DNA from: Clostridia bacterium
Lineage (GTDB): Bacteria > Bacillota > Clostridia > Christensenellales > CAG-917
Direction: 5' to 3'
Length of the DNA stretch: 64,000 bases
NCBI GenBank assembly: GCA_017618055.1
Contig: JAFZVB010000004.1
Location: 92,601 to 156,600 of the forward strand
Shown here: positions 1-7,691 of the stretch, in pieces
Numbering within the stretch: the stretch's first letter is position 1
Layout: each line of letters starts with the position of its first letter
Notes under the pieces: generated by a model
What the model was told of the DNA's origin: nothing
The model's input: the letters and a program-made list of their open reading frames with translations, nothing else
The model's database searches: none
Position numbers and translations under genes: made by a program

Positions 1-741
1 CTACCTTTGATATTATCTAAAAATACATCACGTGAAAAAGTAAAATATCTTTCAGACCTTTTTAGAGAAGTATATTTCAAAGATATTGAAGAACGATATA
101 ATATTACGATGCCAGAAGTTTTGTCTTTGCTTACAGACAATCTTTGCTCATCTATAGGTTCGCTTACAAACTCTACAAAAATCGCCAATACAATGCAATC
201 AGTTAAGAAAGTCAATGTTGATTCACAAACAATATCAACGTATCTTGAATATTTGGAAGATGCGTTTTTGTTTTGTCAAGCCAAACGTTTTGATGTAAAA
301 GGAAAAAAATATTTTTCGTTCCCATCAAAATATTATTGTACTGATTTGGGACTTAGAAATGCACGAACAAATTTTCGTCAACAAGAAGAGTCTCATACTA
401 TGGAAAATATTGTATTTAATGAACTTATCTCACGCGGATATTCAGTTGATGTTGGCATTGTTGAAATAACGGCAAGGGATGAAGAGGGCAAGAGACATCA
501 GAATCAGTGCGAAATAGACTTTGTCATAAATGACGGTATGAAAAAGTACTATATTCAATCTGCACTAAATATTGAAGATGAAGTCAAGGCAAAAATAGAA
601 CTTCGACCACTTCTTGCAACAAAAGATTTTTTCAAAAAAATTATTGTTACAAAATCCAATGAGAAACTATGGCTTGATGATAATGGAATTATACATATTG
701 GCTTGTATGATTTTCTTTTGGAAGATAAACTATTTAATTAG
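1..741 (+). CDS. AAA ATPase / DUF4143 family protein, C-terminal part (5' end outside window)
   Basis: The reading frame is already open at base 1, so the gene begins upstream of the window and the ATPase half with its Walker motifs is missing. About 246 residues are visible. They align by eye, almost end to end, with the last 245 or so residues of the complete protein at 16036-17289: the shared GGLP-like entry (LP at the edge), a V-KDI element, the IGSLTN/VGSFTN stretch, SKYY-TDLGLRN, NFRQ-EE-H and a YDFLL ending. In the family this part is the DUF4143, nuclease-like domain that follows an AAA_14 ATPase. The cellular role of these proteins is not settled. A small acidic ORF follows 19 bases later. 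Confidence is high for the family and low for any function. Confidence 0.85.
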   Translation, partial: LPLILSKNTSREKVKYLSDLFREVYFKDIEERYNITMPEVLSLLTDNLCSSIGSLTNSTKIANTMQSVKKVNVDSQTISTYLEYLEDAFLFCQAKRFDVKGKKYFSFPSKYYCTDLGLRNARTNFRQQEESHTMENIVFNELISRGYSVDVGIVEITARDEEGKRHQNQCEIDFVINDGMKKYYIQSALNIEDEVKAKIELRPLLATKDFFKKIIVTKSNEKLWLDDNGIIHIGLYDFLLEDKLFN

Positions 742-760
742 AAATATGGAGGATTTTATT

Positions 761-940
761 ATGTGTGATGAAATAGGAACCCCAGAATTTGATGCAATTC
801 ATTTTGAAGACGATGTAGATATGGCTCAAAGATTATCTGCACCAAAACCAACAATCTATGATAGTATTATCCCAAATCCATATTTGGGTAATAACAGTTC
901 AAGTGATGATTCAAATGGATCTAGCAGTTCAGATGATTAA
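761..940 (+). CDS. Small acidic hypothetical protein (59 aa)
   Basis: I do not recognise this product. The start at 761 is chosen because GGAGG lies at 748-752, eight bases upstream; a longer in-frame version from 614 would overlap the ATPase gene and has no ribosome site. The peptide is strongly acidic, has no membrane segment or signal peptide, and ends in a low-complexity Ser/Asp/Asn tail. A hairpin terminator follows within 30 bases, so it is the last gene of the transcript that carries the upstream ATPase. It could be a partner of that ATPase, but only position suggests this. It may also be a chance ORF with a good ribosome site. Confidence 0.5.
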   Translation: MCDEIGTPEFDAIHFEDDVDMAQRLSAPKPTIYDSIIPNPYLGNNSSSDDSNGSSSSDD

Positions 941-966
941 TTGAAACAATAGTCAAAATTTTTATG

Positions 967-998
967 AAAAGATCTTAGAAAATTCTAGGGTCTTTTTT
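967..998. terminator. Bidirectional terminator between convergent genes
   Basis: GATCTTAGAA (971-980) pairs with TTCTAGGGTC (983-992) with two wobble pairs. Six T follow on the plus strand and an A-run precedes it, so it can also serve the minus-strand antitoxin gene, whose stop codon overlaps the T-run. Confidence 0.75.
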
Positions 999-1347
999 AT
1001 TTGAGTTTGGAAACAATAGAGTGATCTTCGCTTATGAGAAACATTAATTTCTTTGCTGTAGGGGATGGGGTTACCCTTCCTGCTTCCCAAGCCTCAACTG
1101 TTCTTGTAGATACGCCCAAGATGGCTGCAAAACTTTTTTGAGACATATTAAGGCTTTTGCGTATTTCTGCCACTTGTACATCTGGCAAGCTACGCTTTCT
1201 AGCAATAGTTGCAGCCTTGGCAGAGCCTTTTTCATAAGCTAAAGCTTCTCCTAAACCGGCCATAATTCCAGAGAATACATCCACATTCTCAAAGTTTTTT
1301 TCAATTTCTTCTTGGCTTAACGAACTTTGCATTTTGATTTCTTCCAT
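997..1347 (-). CDS. Xre-type helix-turn-helix antitoxin (HigA/NadS-like)
   Basis: This 116-residue protein has a C-terminal Xre helix-turn-helix (about residues 55-110), with the typical order of a NMSQKSFAAILGVS helix pair, a T-R-TVEAWE recognition helix and a G-R-P turn. Its N-terminal half is variable and is the likely toxin-binding part. It starts two bases after the toxin stop codon, and its AGGAGG ribosome site lies inside the end of the toxin gene, so the two are translationally coupled. Toxin-first order is the HigBA arrangement. In this family the antitoxin neutralises the toxin and represses the shared promoter. The palindrome at 1705-1719 is the obvious candidate operator. Confidence 0.85.
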   Translation of the reverse strand: MEEIKMQSSLSQEEIEKNFENVDVFSGIMAGLGEALAYEKGSAKAATIARKRSLPDVQVAEIRKSLNMSQKSFAAILGVSTRTVEAWEAGRVTPSPTAKKLMFLISEDHSIVSKLK

Positions 1348-1349
1348 AT

Positions 1350-1685
1350 CTATGCCTCCTTTTTTATTGCTTCTATTACTTTTTTAATAGCTTTCTTTTG
1401 TTCTGGCGTTAAATCCTTCTGGATATTTTTAGGATAGGCAAATAAGAAATAAGTCTTTTCTTTATCAAAAATATCCACATATATGACTCTTCCACCACCA
1501 CTTTTACCCCGATTGTCGGAGAGAGAAATGCGCAATTTCCTTGCCCCACCTGTACCCGGTATAACACTACCTTCTTCTGGGTCTGCTAATAATATGTTTT
1601 CTAGAGTCCTTAAATTGTCATCATTTAATCCCATTGCTTTCCAACAGTTTAAGAATGGCTCTGTATATACAAATATTCTATTCAT
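1350..1685 (-). CDS. RelE/ParE-superfamily toxin (HigB-like)
   Basis: The 111-residue protein has the hallmarks of the RelE/HigB2 branch: a central G-TGGARKLRISL segment, then GKSGGGRVIYVDI, a hydrophobic TYFLFAYPKN strand and a charged L-P-E-KKAIKKVI helix at the end. Members of this family are usually ribosome-dependent mRNA interferases, and the basic and aromatic residues in these segments are consistent with that; the activity itself is inferred. It is the first gene of a two-gene minus-strand operon with an Xre antitoxin. The start is the only ATG close to the promoter, and the length is normal for the family. Confidence 0.85.
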   Translation of the reverse strand: MNRIFVYTEPFLNCWKAMGLNDDNLRTLENILLADPEEGSVIPGTGGARKLRISLSDNRGKSGGGRVIYVDIFDKEKTYFLFAYPKNIQKDLTPEQKKAIKKVIEAIKKEA

Positions 1686-1700
1686 ATAATACTCCTATAT

Positions 1701-1728
1701 TTTATACGATTTTATCGTAGTTTGTCAA
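1701..1728 (-). promoter_or_regulatory. Toxin-antitoxin promoter with embedded palindromic operator
   Basis: On the minus strand there is a TTGACA -35 (plus-strand 1723-1728) and a TATAAA -10 (1701-1706), 16 bases apart. Between them, and touching the -10, is the perfect palindrome TACGAT-TTT-ATCGTA (1705-1719). A repressor bound there would block polymerase, as expected for autoregulation by an Xre antitoxin. The site is seen; the binding is inferred. Confidence 0.65.
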
Positions 1729-1802
1729 ATGTTAAAAATCATTGAGTTTTAGACATCAATAAAAAATTTTATCCATTTCATCTTTAATTTTAAAATAAGT
1801 TA

Positions 1803-1820
1803 TGGTACAATTTTGGTACA
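1803..1820 (+). promoter_or_regulatory. Direct repeat upstream of WYL regulator
   Basis: TGGTACA occurs at 1803-1809 and 1814-1820, so the copies are 11 bases apart, one helical turn, and end 21 bases before the WYL gene. It may be an autoregulatory binding site. The spacing is suggestive but two 7-mers are weak evidence. Confidence 0.35.
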
Positions 1821-1841
1821 TTGAGATAAGGGGGCATAGGT

Positions 1842-2861
1842 ATGGCAGAGTCAAATAAACTAGCATTATTGTATACTTTAAAAATACTAAAAGAAGAGAC
1901 AGACGATAAGCACGCTTTAACACAACAAGAAATAATTAATCAACTAGACACTAAATACGGAATTACAACAGATAGAAAGAAGGTATCAAGAGATATTGAT
2001 GCATTAATAGAATATGGTTATGATATCGAAAAAACCCATAATGGAACAAAACTAATATCTAGAACTTTTGATGATACAGAGTTACATATCATAATAGACG
2101 CTCTTCTTGCTAGTAAGTATATAACAGCAAAACAAACAGAAGATTTAATAGACAAATTACTAACTCTTACAAGCAATTTCTTTAAGAGCCATGTAAATAG
2201 AAGATTCTTTGCAAACGATTGGGAAAAAACAGACAACAAACGTTTCTTCTATAATATTTATAGCATTGTAGATGCCATAGATAGAGGTAGACAAATTTCA
2301 TTTGAATTCTATAAATATAAATACAATAATGATAGCAACAAGCTAGAACTTGCTTTATCTAGCTCACATACAGTTTCTGCGTATCAATTAATCGTTCATA
2401 ATCAAAGATATTATTTAATGTCATATGATCCAAATATGCCAAATTATAATGGAGGATTAGGGAAGATTTTCTATTGTAGAGTAGATAGAATAAGAAAAGT
2501 TGAAATTTTAGAAGATCAACCTGCTTTGGATATCCACAAAATACCAGGATACACAAGAGGAATAGATTTTAGTAAATTCTCAAAACAAATGCCATATATG
2601 TTCTCGGATGATCCTGAAACCATAGTATTTAAAGCAGACGCACCTTTGGTAGACCAAGTAGTAGATTGGTTTGGGAAAGATGTTCAAATTGATCCTATTC
2701 CAGGAGAAGATAAAGTTTTAATAACATTAGAAGCTTGTCCTAATGGAATGGAGGTTTGGTTGCTTCAATTTGCAAAGTCTACAGAGGTAATAAAGCCAGA
2801 TTCACTTAGACAAAAGATTATACAAGACCTTAGAGATATTACCAATAGATACGGAATTTAA
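1842..2861 (+). CDS. WYL-domain transcriptional regulator
   Basis: This 339-residue protein starts with a winged helix-turn-helix of the HTH_11/DeoR kind (residues ~5-65, with ALTQQEIINQL and a KVSRDIDALIEYGYDI recognition region). A linker follows, then a WYL domain (~130-230) where the core appears as YQLIVHNQRYYLMSYD, and a C-terminal WCX-like extension that ends in a run of basic and acidic residues. WYL proteins are ligand-responsive regulators linked to nucleic-acid stress, phage defence and metabolism. The ligand and target here are unknown. It stands alone, with a direct repeat just upstream that may be its own operator. An inverted repeat after the stop could end its transcript. Confidence 0.85.
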   Translation: MAESNKLALLYTLKILKEETDDKHALTQQEIINQLDTKYGITTDRKKVSRDIDALIEYGYDIEKTHNGTKLISRTFDDTELHIIIDALLASKYITAKQTEDLIDKLLTLTSNFFKSHVNRRFFANDWEKTDNKRFFYNIYSIVDAIDRGRQISFEFYKYKYNNDSNKLELALSSSHTVSAYQLIVHNQRYYLMSYDPNMPNYNGGLGKIFYCRVDRIRKVEILEDQPALDIHKIPGYTRGIDFSKFSKQMPYMFSDDPETIVFKADAPLVDQVVDWFGKDVQIDPIPGEDKVLITLEACPNGMEVWLLQFAKSTEVIKPDSLRQKIIQDLRDITNRYGI

Positions 2862-2894
2862 GCCAAAAATAACCTAAATCAAGATAAAACCCTG

Positions 2895-2932
2895 TGCCCA
2901 GTTTGTTAAAAAATTGGGCATAGTGTTATAAT
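2895..2932 (+). promoter_or_regulatory. Promoter of lipoprotein gene overlapping an inverted repeat
   Basis: TTGTTA (2903-2908) and TATAAT (2927-2932) are 18 bases apart. The inverted repeat TGCCCA (2895-2900) and TGGGCA (2915-2920) flanks the -35 region. It could be an operator, or the 3' hairpin of the WYL transcript. Confidence 0.6.
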
Positions 2933-2966
2933 TAAGGCACTAAACAAAGAAAGGAGGTATTGATTT

Positions 2967-3977
2967 ATGAAGAAGAAAATAGTTTCACTTTGTTTGTGTA
3001 TTTGTATCGCATTAATGATATGTGCAGTATTTGTTGGATGTAACAACAAGTATATTAAAACATATTCAGTAACATATGATTTAAACGGTGGTTCTTGGAC
3101 AGAAGAATTCAAACAATCCAAGAGCATGGAATCTAACAACCTAATTTCTATTATCAATGCATTGTACTATGAAGGTGCAACAAGATCCCTTCCAAAGTAT
3201 GGAGACATAAATGCCCCATCTGGAAAGATATTTGCAGGTTGGTATATAGATGATGACACATTTAAAAAACCTTGGACAGAAGGGAACTTCAATGCTTATA
3301 TGGCAGAATTCCCAGACACAACCACTATTAGAGTTCATGCAAAATGGATTAATGCGGGTTCATTGGATGTAGTTTACTATGCAAAAAATAGTAATTCTTA
3401 TTTCACAAGCGACAATTTACTTTGTAGAGTAGTAAACGTTTCTCACTCTGCAACAGCAGACCAAGTATTATCTACAGCACCATCTGTATCTCAAATGGCT
3501 CCAATAGATGGATATGAATTTAAAGGTTGGGTAGAATCTCCAGAAGCACTCCAAACACAATTAAGTGAAGTAGAATCCAATAACGGACAAATTATGCTTA
3601 GTGCAAACTGGAAGGCAATACCAATGGTAACACTTTCCTATGACTGTGCTTCGCGTATAGATGAAAATGGTGATTTTCAAACAATAGAGAATTGCCCAGT
3701 ATGGTTTGATGGTCCAACTTACACTTATCCAACTGTTAGAAGAGATCAAATAACAGCAGACACTTTAACACAAGCAACAACAGAATTTGAGTCTTACTTA
3801 AAGCTTAATGAAGGATACACATCATATACCATCACAAAGTGGATGATAGCAGAGTACAATATGAATACTGGAAAGTATGAATATAAAGATTATACAGTAT
3901 CTAATATCGTAGAATATTTAGAAGGATATGATTATCTAACATCTTGGACATTCACACTTCTTCCAATATATGCATAA
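2967..3977 (+). CDS. Secreted lipoprotein with InlB-type (Listeria-Bacteroides) repeats
   Basis: The first 26 residues are a lipoprotein signal peptide: a KKK start, a hydrophobic core and the lipobox FVGC, so Cys26 should be lipidated and hold the protein on the outer face of the membrane. The mature part begins with Y-VTYDLNGGSW and reaches a F-AGWYIDDDTFKKPW segment, the InlB B-repeat pattern. A second, weaker repeat (VVYYAKNSN ... YEFKGWVES) follows, and a third starts with VTLSYDCASR. Repeats of this type are adhesive or spacer modules; no catalytic domain is seen. Its own promoter lies just upstream. It shares the repeat type with the three giant proteins further on, but it is lipid-anchored, not TM-anchored. 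Confidence 0.8.
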   Translation: MKKKIVSLCLCICIALMICAVFVGCNNKYIKTYSVTYDLNGGSWTEEFKQSKSMESNNLISIINALYYEGATRSLPKYGDINAPSGKIFAGWYIDDDTFKKPWTEGNFNAYMAEFPDTTTIRVHAKWINAGSLDVVYYAKNSNSYFTSDNLLCRVVNVSHSATADQVLSTAPSVSQMAPIDGYEFKGWVESPEALQTQLSEVESNNGQIMLSANWKAIPMVTLSYDCASRIDENGDFQTIENCPVWFDGPTYTYPTVRRDQITADTLTQATTEFESYLKLNEGYTSYTITKWMIAEYNMNTGKYEYKDYTVSNIVEYLEGYDYLTSWTFTLLPIYA

Positions 3978-4045
3978 AGACTCTTTAAAAAGATAGTCTA
4001 ATTTTGTATAATAAGTTATCAAATAACAAAAAGGAGTGAAAAATT

Positions 4046-4153
4046 ATGACATTTATTTGTAATATTTGTGGTGTTGAATTTGAAGCAGACGATGCAGAAT
4101 CCGCAATCTGCCCAGTATGTGGAGCAAGCGGTGACGATGTACAACCAGCATAA
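4046..4153 (+). CDS. Rubredoxin-like mini-protein (35 aa)
   Basis: A 35-residue ORF with an AAGGAG ribosome site at 4031-4036. It carries two Cys pairs, CNICG near the start and CPVCG near residue 22-26, which is the iron-binding pattern of a rubredoxin knuckle pair. It is much shorter than a normal rubredoxin (about 52 residues) and closely resembles the C-terminal rubredoxin-like domain of the rubrerythrin encoded 11 bases downstream. It is therefore probably a separate small Fe(Cys)4 protein that donates electrons to rubrerythrin during peroxide reduction. Pairing and metal binding are inferred from motif and position. Confidence 0.7.
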   Translation: MTFICNICGVEFEADDAESAICPVCGASGDDVQPA

Positions 4154-4164
4154 GGAGATCTAGT

Positions 4165-4704
4165 ATGGGAAACAAATACGAAGGAACTCAAACAGAGAAG
4201 AACCTCCAAGCAGCATTTGCAGGAGAGTCTCAAGCAAGAAACAAATACACATATTTTGCTTCTAAAGCAAAAAAAGAAGGATATGAGCAAATAGCAGCTC
4301 TCTTCCTTAAGACTGCAGACAACGAGAAAGAACATGCTAAACTCTGGTTCAAAGAATTAAACGGAATTGGAGATACAGCAGAGAATTTACAAGCAGCAGC
4401 AGAAGGCGAAAACTATGAATGGACAGATATGTATGAAGAATTCGCAAAGACAGCTGAAGCAGAAGGATTCCCAGAACTTGCTGCAAAGTTTAGAGGAGTT
4501 GCAGCTATTGAAAAGAACCATGAAGAAAGATATCGTGCACTCTTAAAGAATGTGGAAGCACAAGAAGTATTTAAGAAGAGCGAAATTAAAGTATGGGAAT
4601 GCAGAAACTGTGGACATATCGTTGTTGGACCAACAGCTCCAGATGTATGCCCAGTATGTAACCATCCTCAAGCATATTTCGAAGTAGAAGCAAAGAACTA
4701 TTAA
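4165..4704 (+). CDS. rbr: Rubrerythrin
   Basis: The 179-residue protein has two parts. Residues 1-135 form a ferritin-like four-helix bundle with the diiron ligands in the expected places: [11 protein letters not shown], then [10 protein letters not shown], then IEKNHEERY. Residues 140-179 are a rubredoxin-like domain with CRNCGHIV and CPVCNHPQ. Rubrerythrin reduces hydrogen peroxide to water in anaerobes, using electrons passed through the Cys4 iron. The full length and all motifs argue for an active enzyme. It is co-transcribed with the rubredoxin-like mini-protein and is followed by a hairpin that probably ends the message. Confidence 0.95.
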   Translation: MGNKYEGTQTEKNLQAAFAGESQARNKYTYFASKAKKEGYEQIAALFLKTADNEKEHAKLWFKELNGIGDTAENLQAAAEGENYEWTDMYEEFAKTAEAEGFPELAAKFRGVAAIEKNHEERYRALLKNVEAQEVFKKSEIKVWECRNCGHIVVGPTAPDVCPVCNHPQAYFEVEAKNY

Positions 4705-4726
4705 TATCAAAGATATTAAATTCACT

Positions 4727-4760
4727 ATTGCCTGCACAATACGTGTGGGCAATTTATCTA
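4727..4760 (+). terminator. Hairpin after rubrerythrin
   Basis: ATTGCCTGCAC (4727-4737) pairs with GTGTGGGCAAT (4743-4753) with two wobble pairs and a five-base loop. Only a short T-rich stretch follows, so termination may be partial and ispE may be read through. Confidence 0.55.
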
Positions 4761-4781
4761 CACTAGCAAGGAGAATTACTG

Positions 4782-5609
4782 GTGGTTATAAGAGTATACG
4801 GAAAGATTAATCTAGCATTGAACGTAACAGGGAAGATGCAAGGACTTCACACATTGGACATGGTGGAGACTAGTATTTCTTTATATGATGAGATAGAGCT
4901 TAATAAATCCGAAGAAAGCCATATAGAATTTATCTTTGACGAAAATAACTTTGTGCAAGAAGTTAATGATGATTACTATGTAAAACTCTGCCAGGCAATT
5001 TCTTCTTTCTATGCTAAATACGGAAAAGAAACGATATCTATTAAGATTAAGAAAGGAATACCATTTGGTGCCGGACTTGGTGGTGGTAGTGCTCCTATTG
5101 TTGGAATTATTAAAGCATTAGCTTTAATGAAGGGCGTAGAACCAGACAAATGGTTCTTATTATCTCTTGGCAGCGATGTCCCATATATGTACGAAGGTGG
5201 ATTGTGTAGGGTAAGCAGTCTAGGACAGGTTGTAGAGAAACTTGAGTATAAGCCAATGAAATTATTGCTATCGATCCCAGAAAGCATTATAGACACCAAA
5301 GAGTGCTTCTTAACCTATGATAAGATAAATATTGAAAATATTTTAAAAACAAGAGAGATTGAAAACATAATCGAGGAAATAACCTCAGAAAATCTATTTA
5401 ATGATTTAGAATCTTCTGCATTTTTATTAAACGAAGAAATAGAAAAGACCATGTTAGAATTGCGAAAAAGAGGATTTAGTCCACACATGAGTGGTAGTGG
5501 TAGCGCAGTTTTCTCTATCTTAGAACCAGATGTAGAAATAGATGAAGAGGTTGATATTATTTGCGACACTATGTCAAAAGGTGTCGAAATTTTAGATTAT
5601 AAAATTTAA
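4782..5609 (+). CDS. ispE: 4-diphosphocytidyl-2-C-methyl-D-erythritol kinase (IspE)
   Basis: This is a GHMP kinase of 275 residues that fits IspE of the non-mevalonate (MEP) isoprenoid pathway, which phosphorylates CDP-methylerythritol. Visible landmarks are the N-terminal KIN-L with Lys8, the glycine-rich ATP loop FGAGLGGGSA (residues 95-104), the GSDVPY segment with Asp132 as the likely catalytic base, and the C-terminal MSGSGSAVF motif. The start is GTG at 4782, with AAGGAG ten bases upstream; no better ATG exists. The usual DGYHEL substrate motif reads as MQGLHTLDM, so the protein is somewhat divergent. Another GHMP kinase is possible but less likely. Confidence 0.8.
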   Translation: MVIRVYGKINLALNVTGKMQGLHTLDMVETSISLYDEIELNKSEESHIEFIFDENNFVQEVNDDYYVKLCQAISSFYAKYGKETISIKIKKGIPFGAGLGGGSAPIVGIIKALALMKGVEPDKWFLLSLGSDVPYMYEGGLCRVSSLGQVVEKLEYKPMKLLLSIPESIIDTKECFLTYDKINIENILKTREIENIIEEITSENLFNDLESSAFLLNEEIEKTMLELRKRGFSPHMSGSGSAVFSILEPDVEIDEEVDIICDTMSKGVEILDYKI

Positions 5610-5734
5610 AAATTTTAAACACAACATCTAGACAAAAATATTTTAAGCAATACAATTTGTGGATTTTTAGGCCATTTTTTAACAATTTTTATTATTTTGC
5701 AAGAAAGAAAAATGCTTTTTTGTAAATTTTGATA

Positions 5735-5764
5735 TTGAAGTATTATGTATAACTTTGTTATAAT
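5735..5764 (+). promoter_or_regulatory. Promoter of the glycogen operon
   Basis: TTGAAG (5735-5740) and TATAAT (5759-5764), spacer 18, about 35 bases before glgB. The rest of 5610-5798 is very AT-rich; I see no other defined element in it. Confidence 0.65.
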
Positions 5765-5798
5765 AATAAAACCAAATGTTAGGGAGAAACTTTTATAA

Positions 5799-7688
5799 AT
5801 GGCTATATTAGATAGTTATGCTACATATCTTTTCCATGAAGGGACCAACTATCAAGCATACAAATTACTATCTCCAAGTCGCTGTTTTGAAAACGGTGTA
5901 GAGGGATGGTCTTTTAAATGTTGGGCACCTAATGCAAAAAGTGTGTCTGTAGTAGGAGATTTTAATCAATGGCAACCAGGACTCAATCCAATGGATAGGA
6001 GTGCAGATGGTATTTGGACTTGTTTCATTCCAGGGTTAAAACAATATGATACTTATAAGTATGCTGTAGAAACATCCACAGGCAAAACCGTACTTAAATG
6101 TGACCCATTTGGATTACACTTTGAAACAGCTCCAGCAAATGCTTCCAAACTTTATGATATTACTGGTTACAGATGGAAAGACAAAAAGTGGATGACAGAT
6201 CGTCAAAACTTTGTTCCATATGGTGAACCAATTAATATCTATGAAATGCATTTTGGAAGTTGGAAGAAGTATAAAGATGGTAATTTCTTAAATTACGAGG
6301 CAATGGCAGATGAACTTATTCCATATGTAAAGAAGATGGGATATACACACATCGAGTTAATGCCAATGACAGAATTCCCATTTGAAGGAAGCTGGGGATA
6401 CCAAGTAACAGGTCTATATGCACCAACATCTCGTTATGGAACTCCAAAGGGCTTTATGGAATTTATAGATAGATGCCATAGAGCAGGAATTGGTGTTATT
6501 TTAGACTGGGTTCTAGCACACTTCCCAAAAGATGAGCATGGACTTGCTAAGTTTGATGGTACACCATTATATGAATATTCAGATCCAAGAAAAGGCGAGC
6601 ACAAAGAATGGGGAACATTAATTTATGACTTCGGAAAGAACGAAGTAAAATCATTCCTTATCTCTGCAGCAATGTTCTGGTTTGAAGAATACCATATAGA
6701 TGGTATACGTTGCGATGCAGTTGCAAGTATGCTTTATCTAGACTATGGCAGAAAGAGTGGAGAATGGGTTCCAAATCAATATGGTGGAAACTATAATCTC
6801 GAAGCACAAGATTTCTTAAAGCAAATGAATACTGCTATCTTAACAAGATATCAAGGTGCTTTAACTATTGCAGAAGAAAGTACTGCATTCCCACTTATTA
6901 CAAAACCAGCATATACAGGTGGTCTTGGATTTAACTTCAAGTGGAATATGGGATGGATGAATGATGCACTTCATTATCTCTCATTAGATCCATTCTTTAG
7001 AAAAGACAATCATAATGATTTAACATTCTCAATTACATATGCATATTCAGAGAACTATGTATTACCAATTTCGCATGACGAAGTAGTACATGGCAAATGT
7101 TCTATGATTAATAAAGTTCCTGGAGAATATAATGACAAGTTTGAAGGTCTAAAAGCTTTCTATGGTTATATGTTTGGACATCCAGGAAAGAAGCTTACAT
7201 TCATGGGCAATGAATTTGCACAATTTATTGAATGGAATTACAAGCAGGAATTAGATTGGTTCTTGTTAGATTATCCACGTCATAAGGCTTTCCAAAAATT
7301 CATGAAGGATCTAAACCAATTCTATTTGGATAATAAAGCATTATGGCAATTAGACTGTTCAATGGAAGGATTTAAGTGGATTGTTGTAGATGACAATTCT
7401 CAAAACATTGTCTCCTTCTTAAGAAGAGCAGCAGATGGAGAATATGTAATAGTAGTTGTTAACTTCTCACCAGTGGAAAGACTCAAGTACGTCATGGGTG
7501 TTCCAGAGAATGTAACATATAGGACAGAACTCATTTCTTCTTTGAAGAAATACGGAGGAGATGAAGAGAGACGTCCATCATTTAGAGCAACAGCAAAACC
7601 AGCACATGGGCAACCATGTTCAATCAAGATTAACATACCAAAAAATACAGTTATGTTCTTGAAACCAGAATATAAGGAGGAAAGATAA
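5799..7688 (+). CDS. glgB: 1,4-alpha-glucan branching enzyme (GlgB)
   Basis: GlgB cuts alpha-1,4 glucan chains and rejoins them through alpha-1,6 links in cytoplasmic glycogen synthesis. The 629-residue protein has a CBM48 module (about 25-120), a GH13 catalytic barrel and an all-beta C-terminal domain. Catalytic residues are visible: Asp306 in DGIRCDAV (nucleophile), Glu359 in IAEEST (acid/base) and Asp427 in PISHDEVVHGK. Region I reads DWVLAHFP, where most members have DWVPAHFP. It heads a tight operon; glgC follows after three bases, with its ribosome site inside the end of glgB. The length matches the shorter GlgB type that lacks the extra N-terminal module. Confidence 0.96.
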   Translation: MAILDSYATYLFHEGTNYQAYKLLSPSRCFENGVEGWSFKCWAPNAKSVSVVGDFNQWQPGLNPMDRSADGIWTCFIPGLKQYDTYKYAVETSTGKTVLKCDPFGLHFETAPANASKLYDITGYRWKDKKWMTDRQNFVPYGEPINIYEMHFGSWKKYKDGNFLNYEAMADELIPYVKKMGYTHIELMPMTEFPFEGSWGYQVTGLYAPTSRYGTPKGFMEFIDRCHRAGIGVILDWVLAHFPKDEHGLAKFDGTPLYEYSDPRKGEHKEWGTLIYDFGKNEVKSFLISAAMFWFEEYHIDGIRCDAVASMLYLDYGRKSGEWVPNQYGGNYNLEAQDFLKQMNTAILTRYQGALTIAEESTAFPLITKPAYTGGLGFNFKWNMGWMNDALHYLSLDPFFRKDNHNDLTFSITYAYSENYVLPISHDEVVHGKCSMINKVPGEYNDKFEGLKAFYGYMFGHPGKKLTFMGNEFAQFIEWNYKQELDWFLLDYPRHKAFQKFMKDLNQFYLDNKALWQLDCSMEGFKWIVVDDNSQNIVSFLRRAADGEYVIVVVNFSPVERLKYVMGVPENVTYRTELISSLKKYGGDEERRPSFRATAKPAHGQPCSIKINIPKNTVMFLKPEYKEER

Positions 7689-7691
7689 AAA

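Noticed and set aside
614-760. Longer version of the small acidic ORF
   Set aside because: It overlaps the end of the ATPase gene in another frame, and the internal ATG at 761 has GGAGG in good position.
1483-1689. Plus-strand ORF opposite the toxin gene
   Set aside because: Antisense shadow of a well-supported toxin; no ribosome site.
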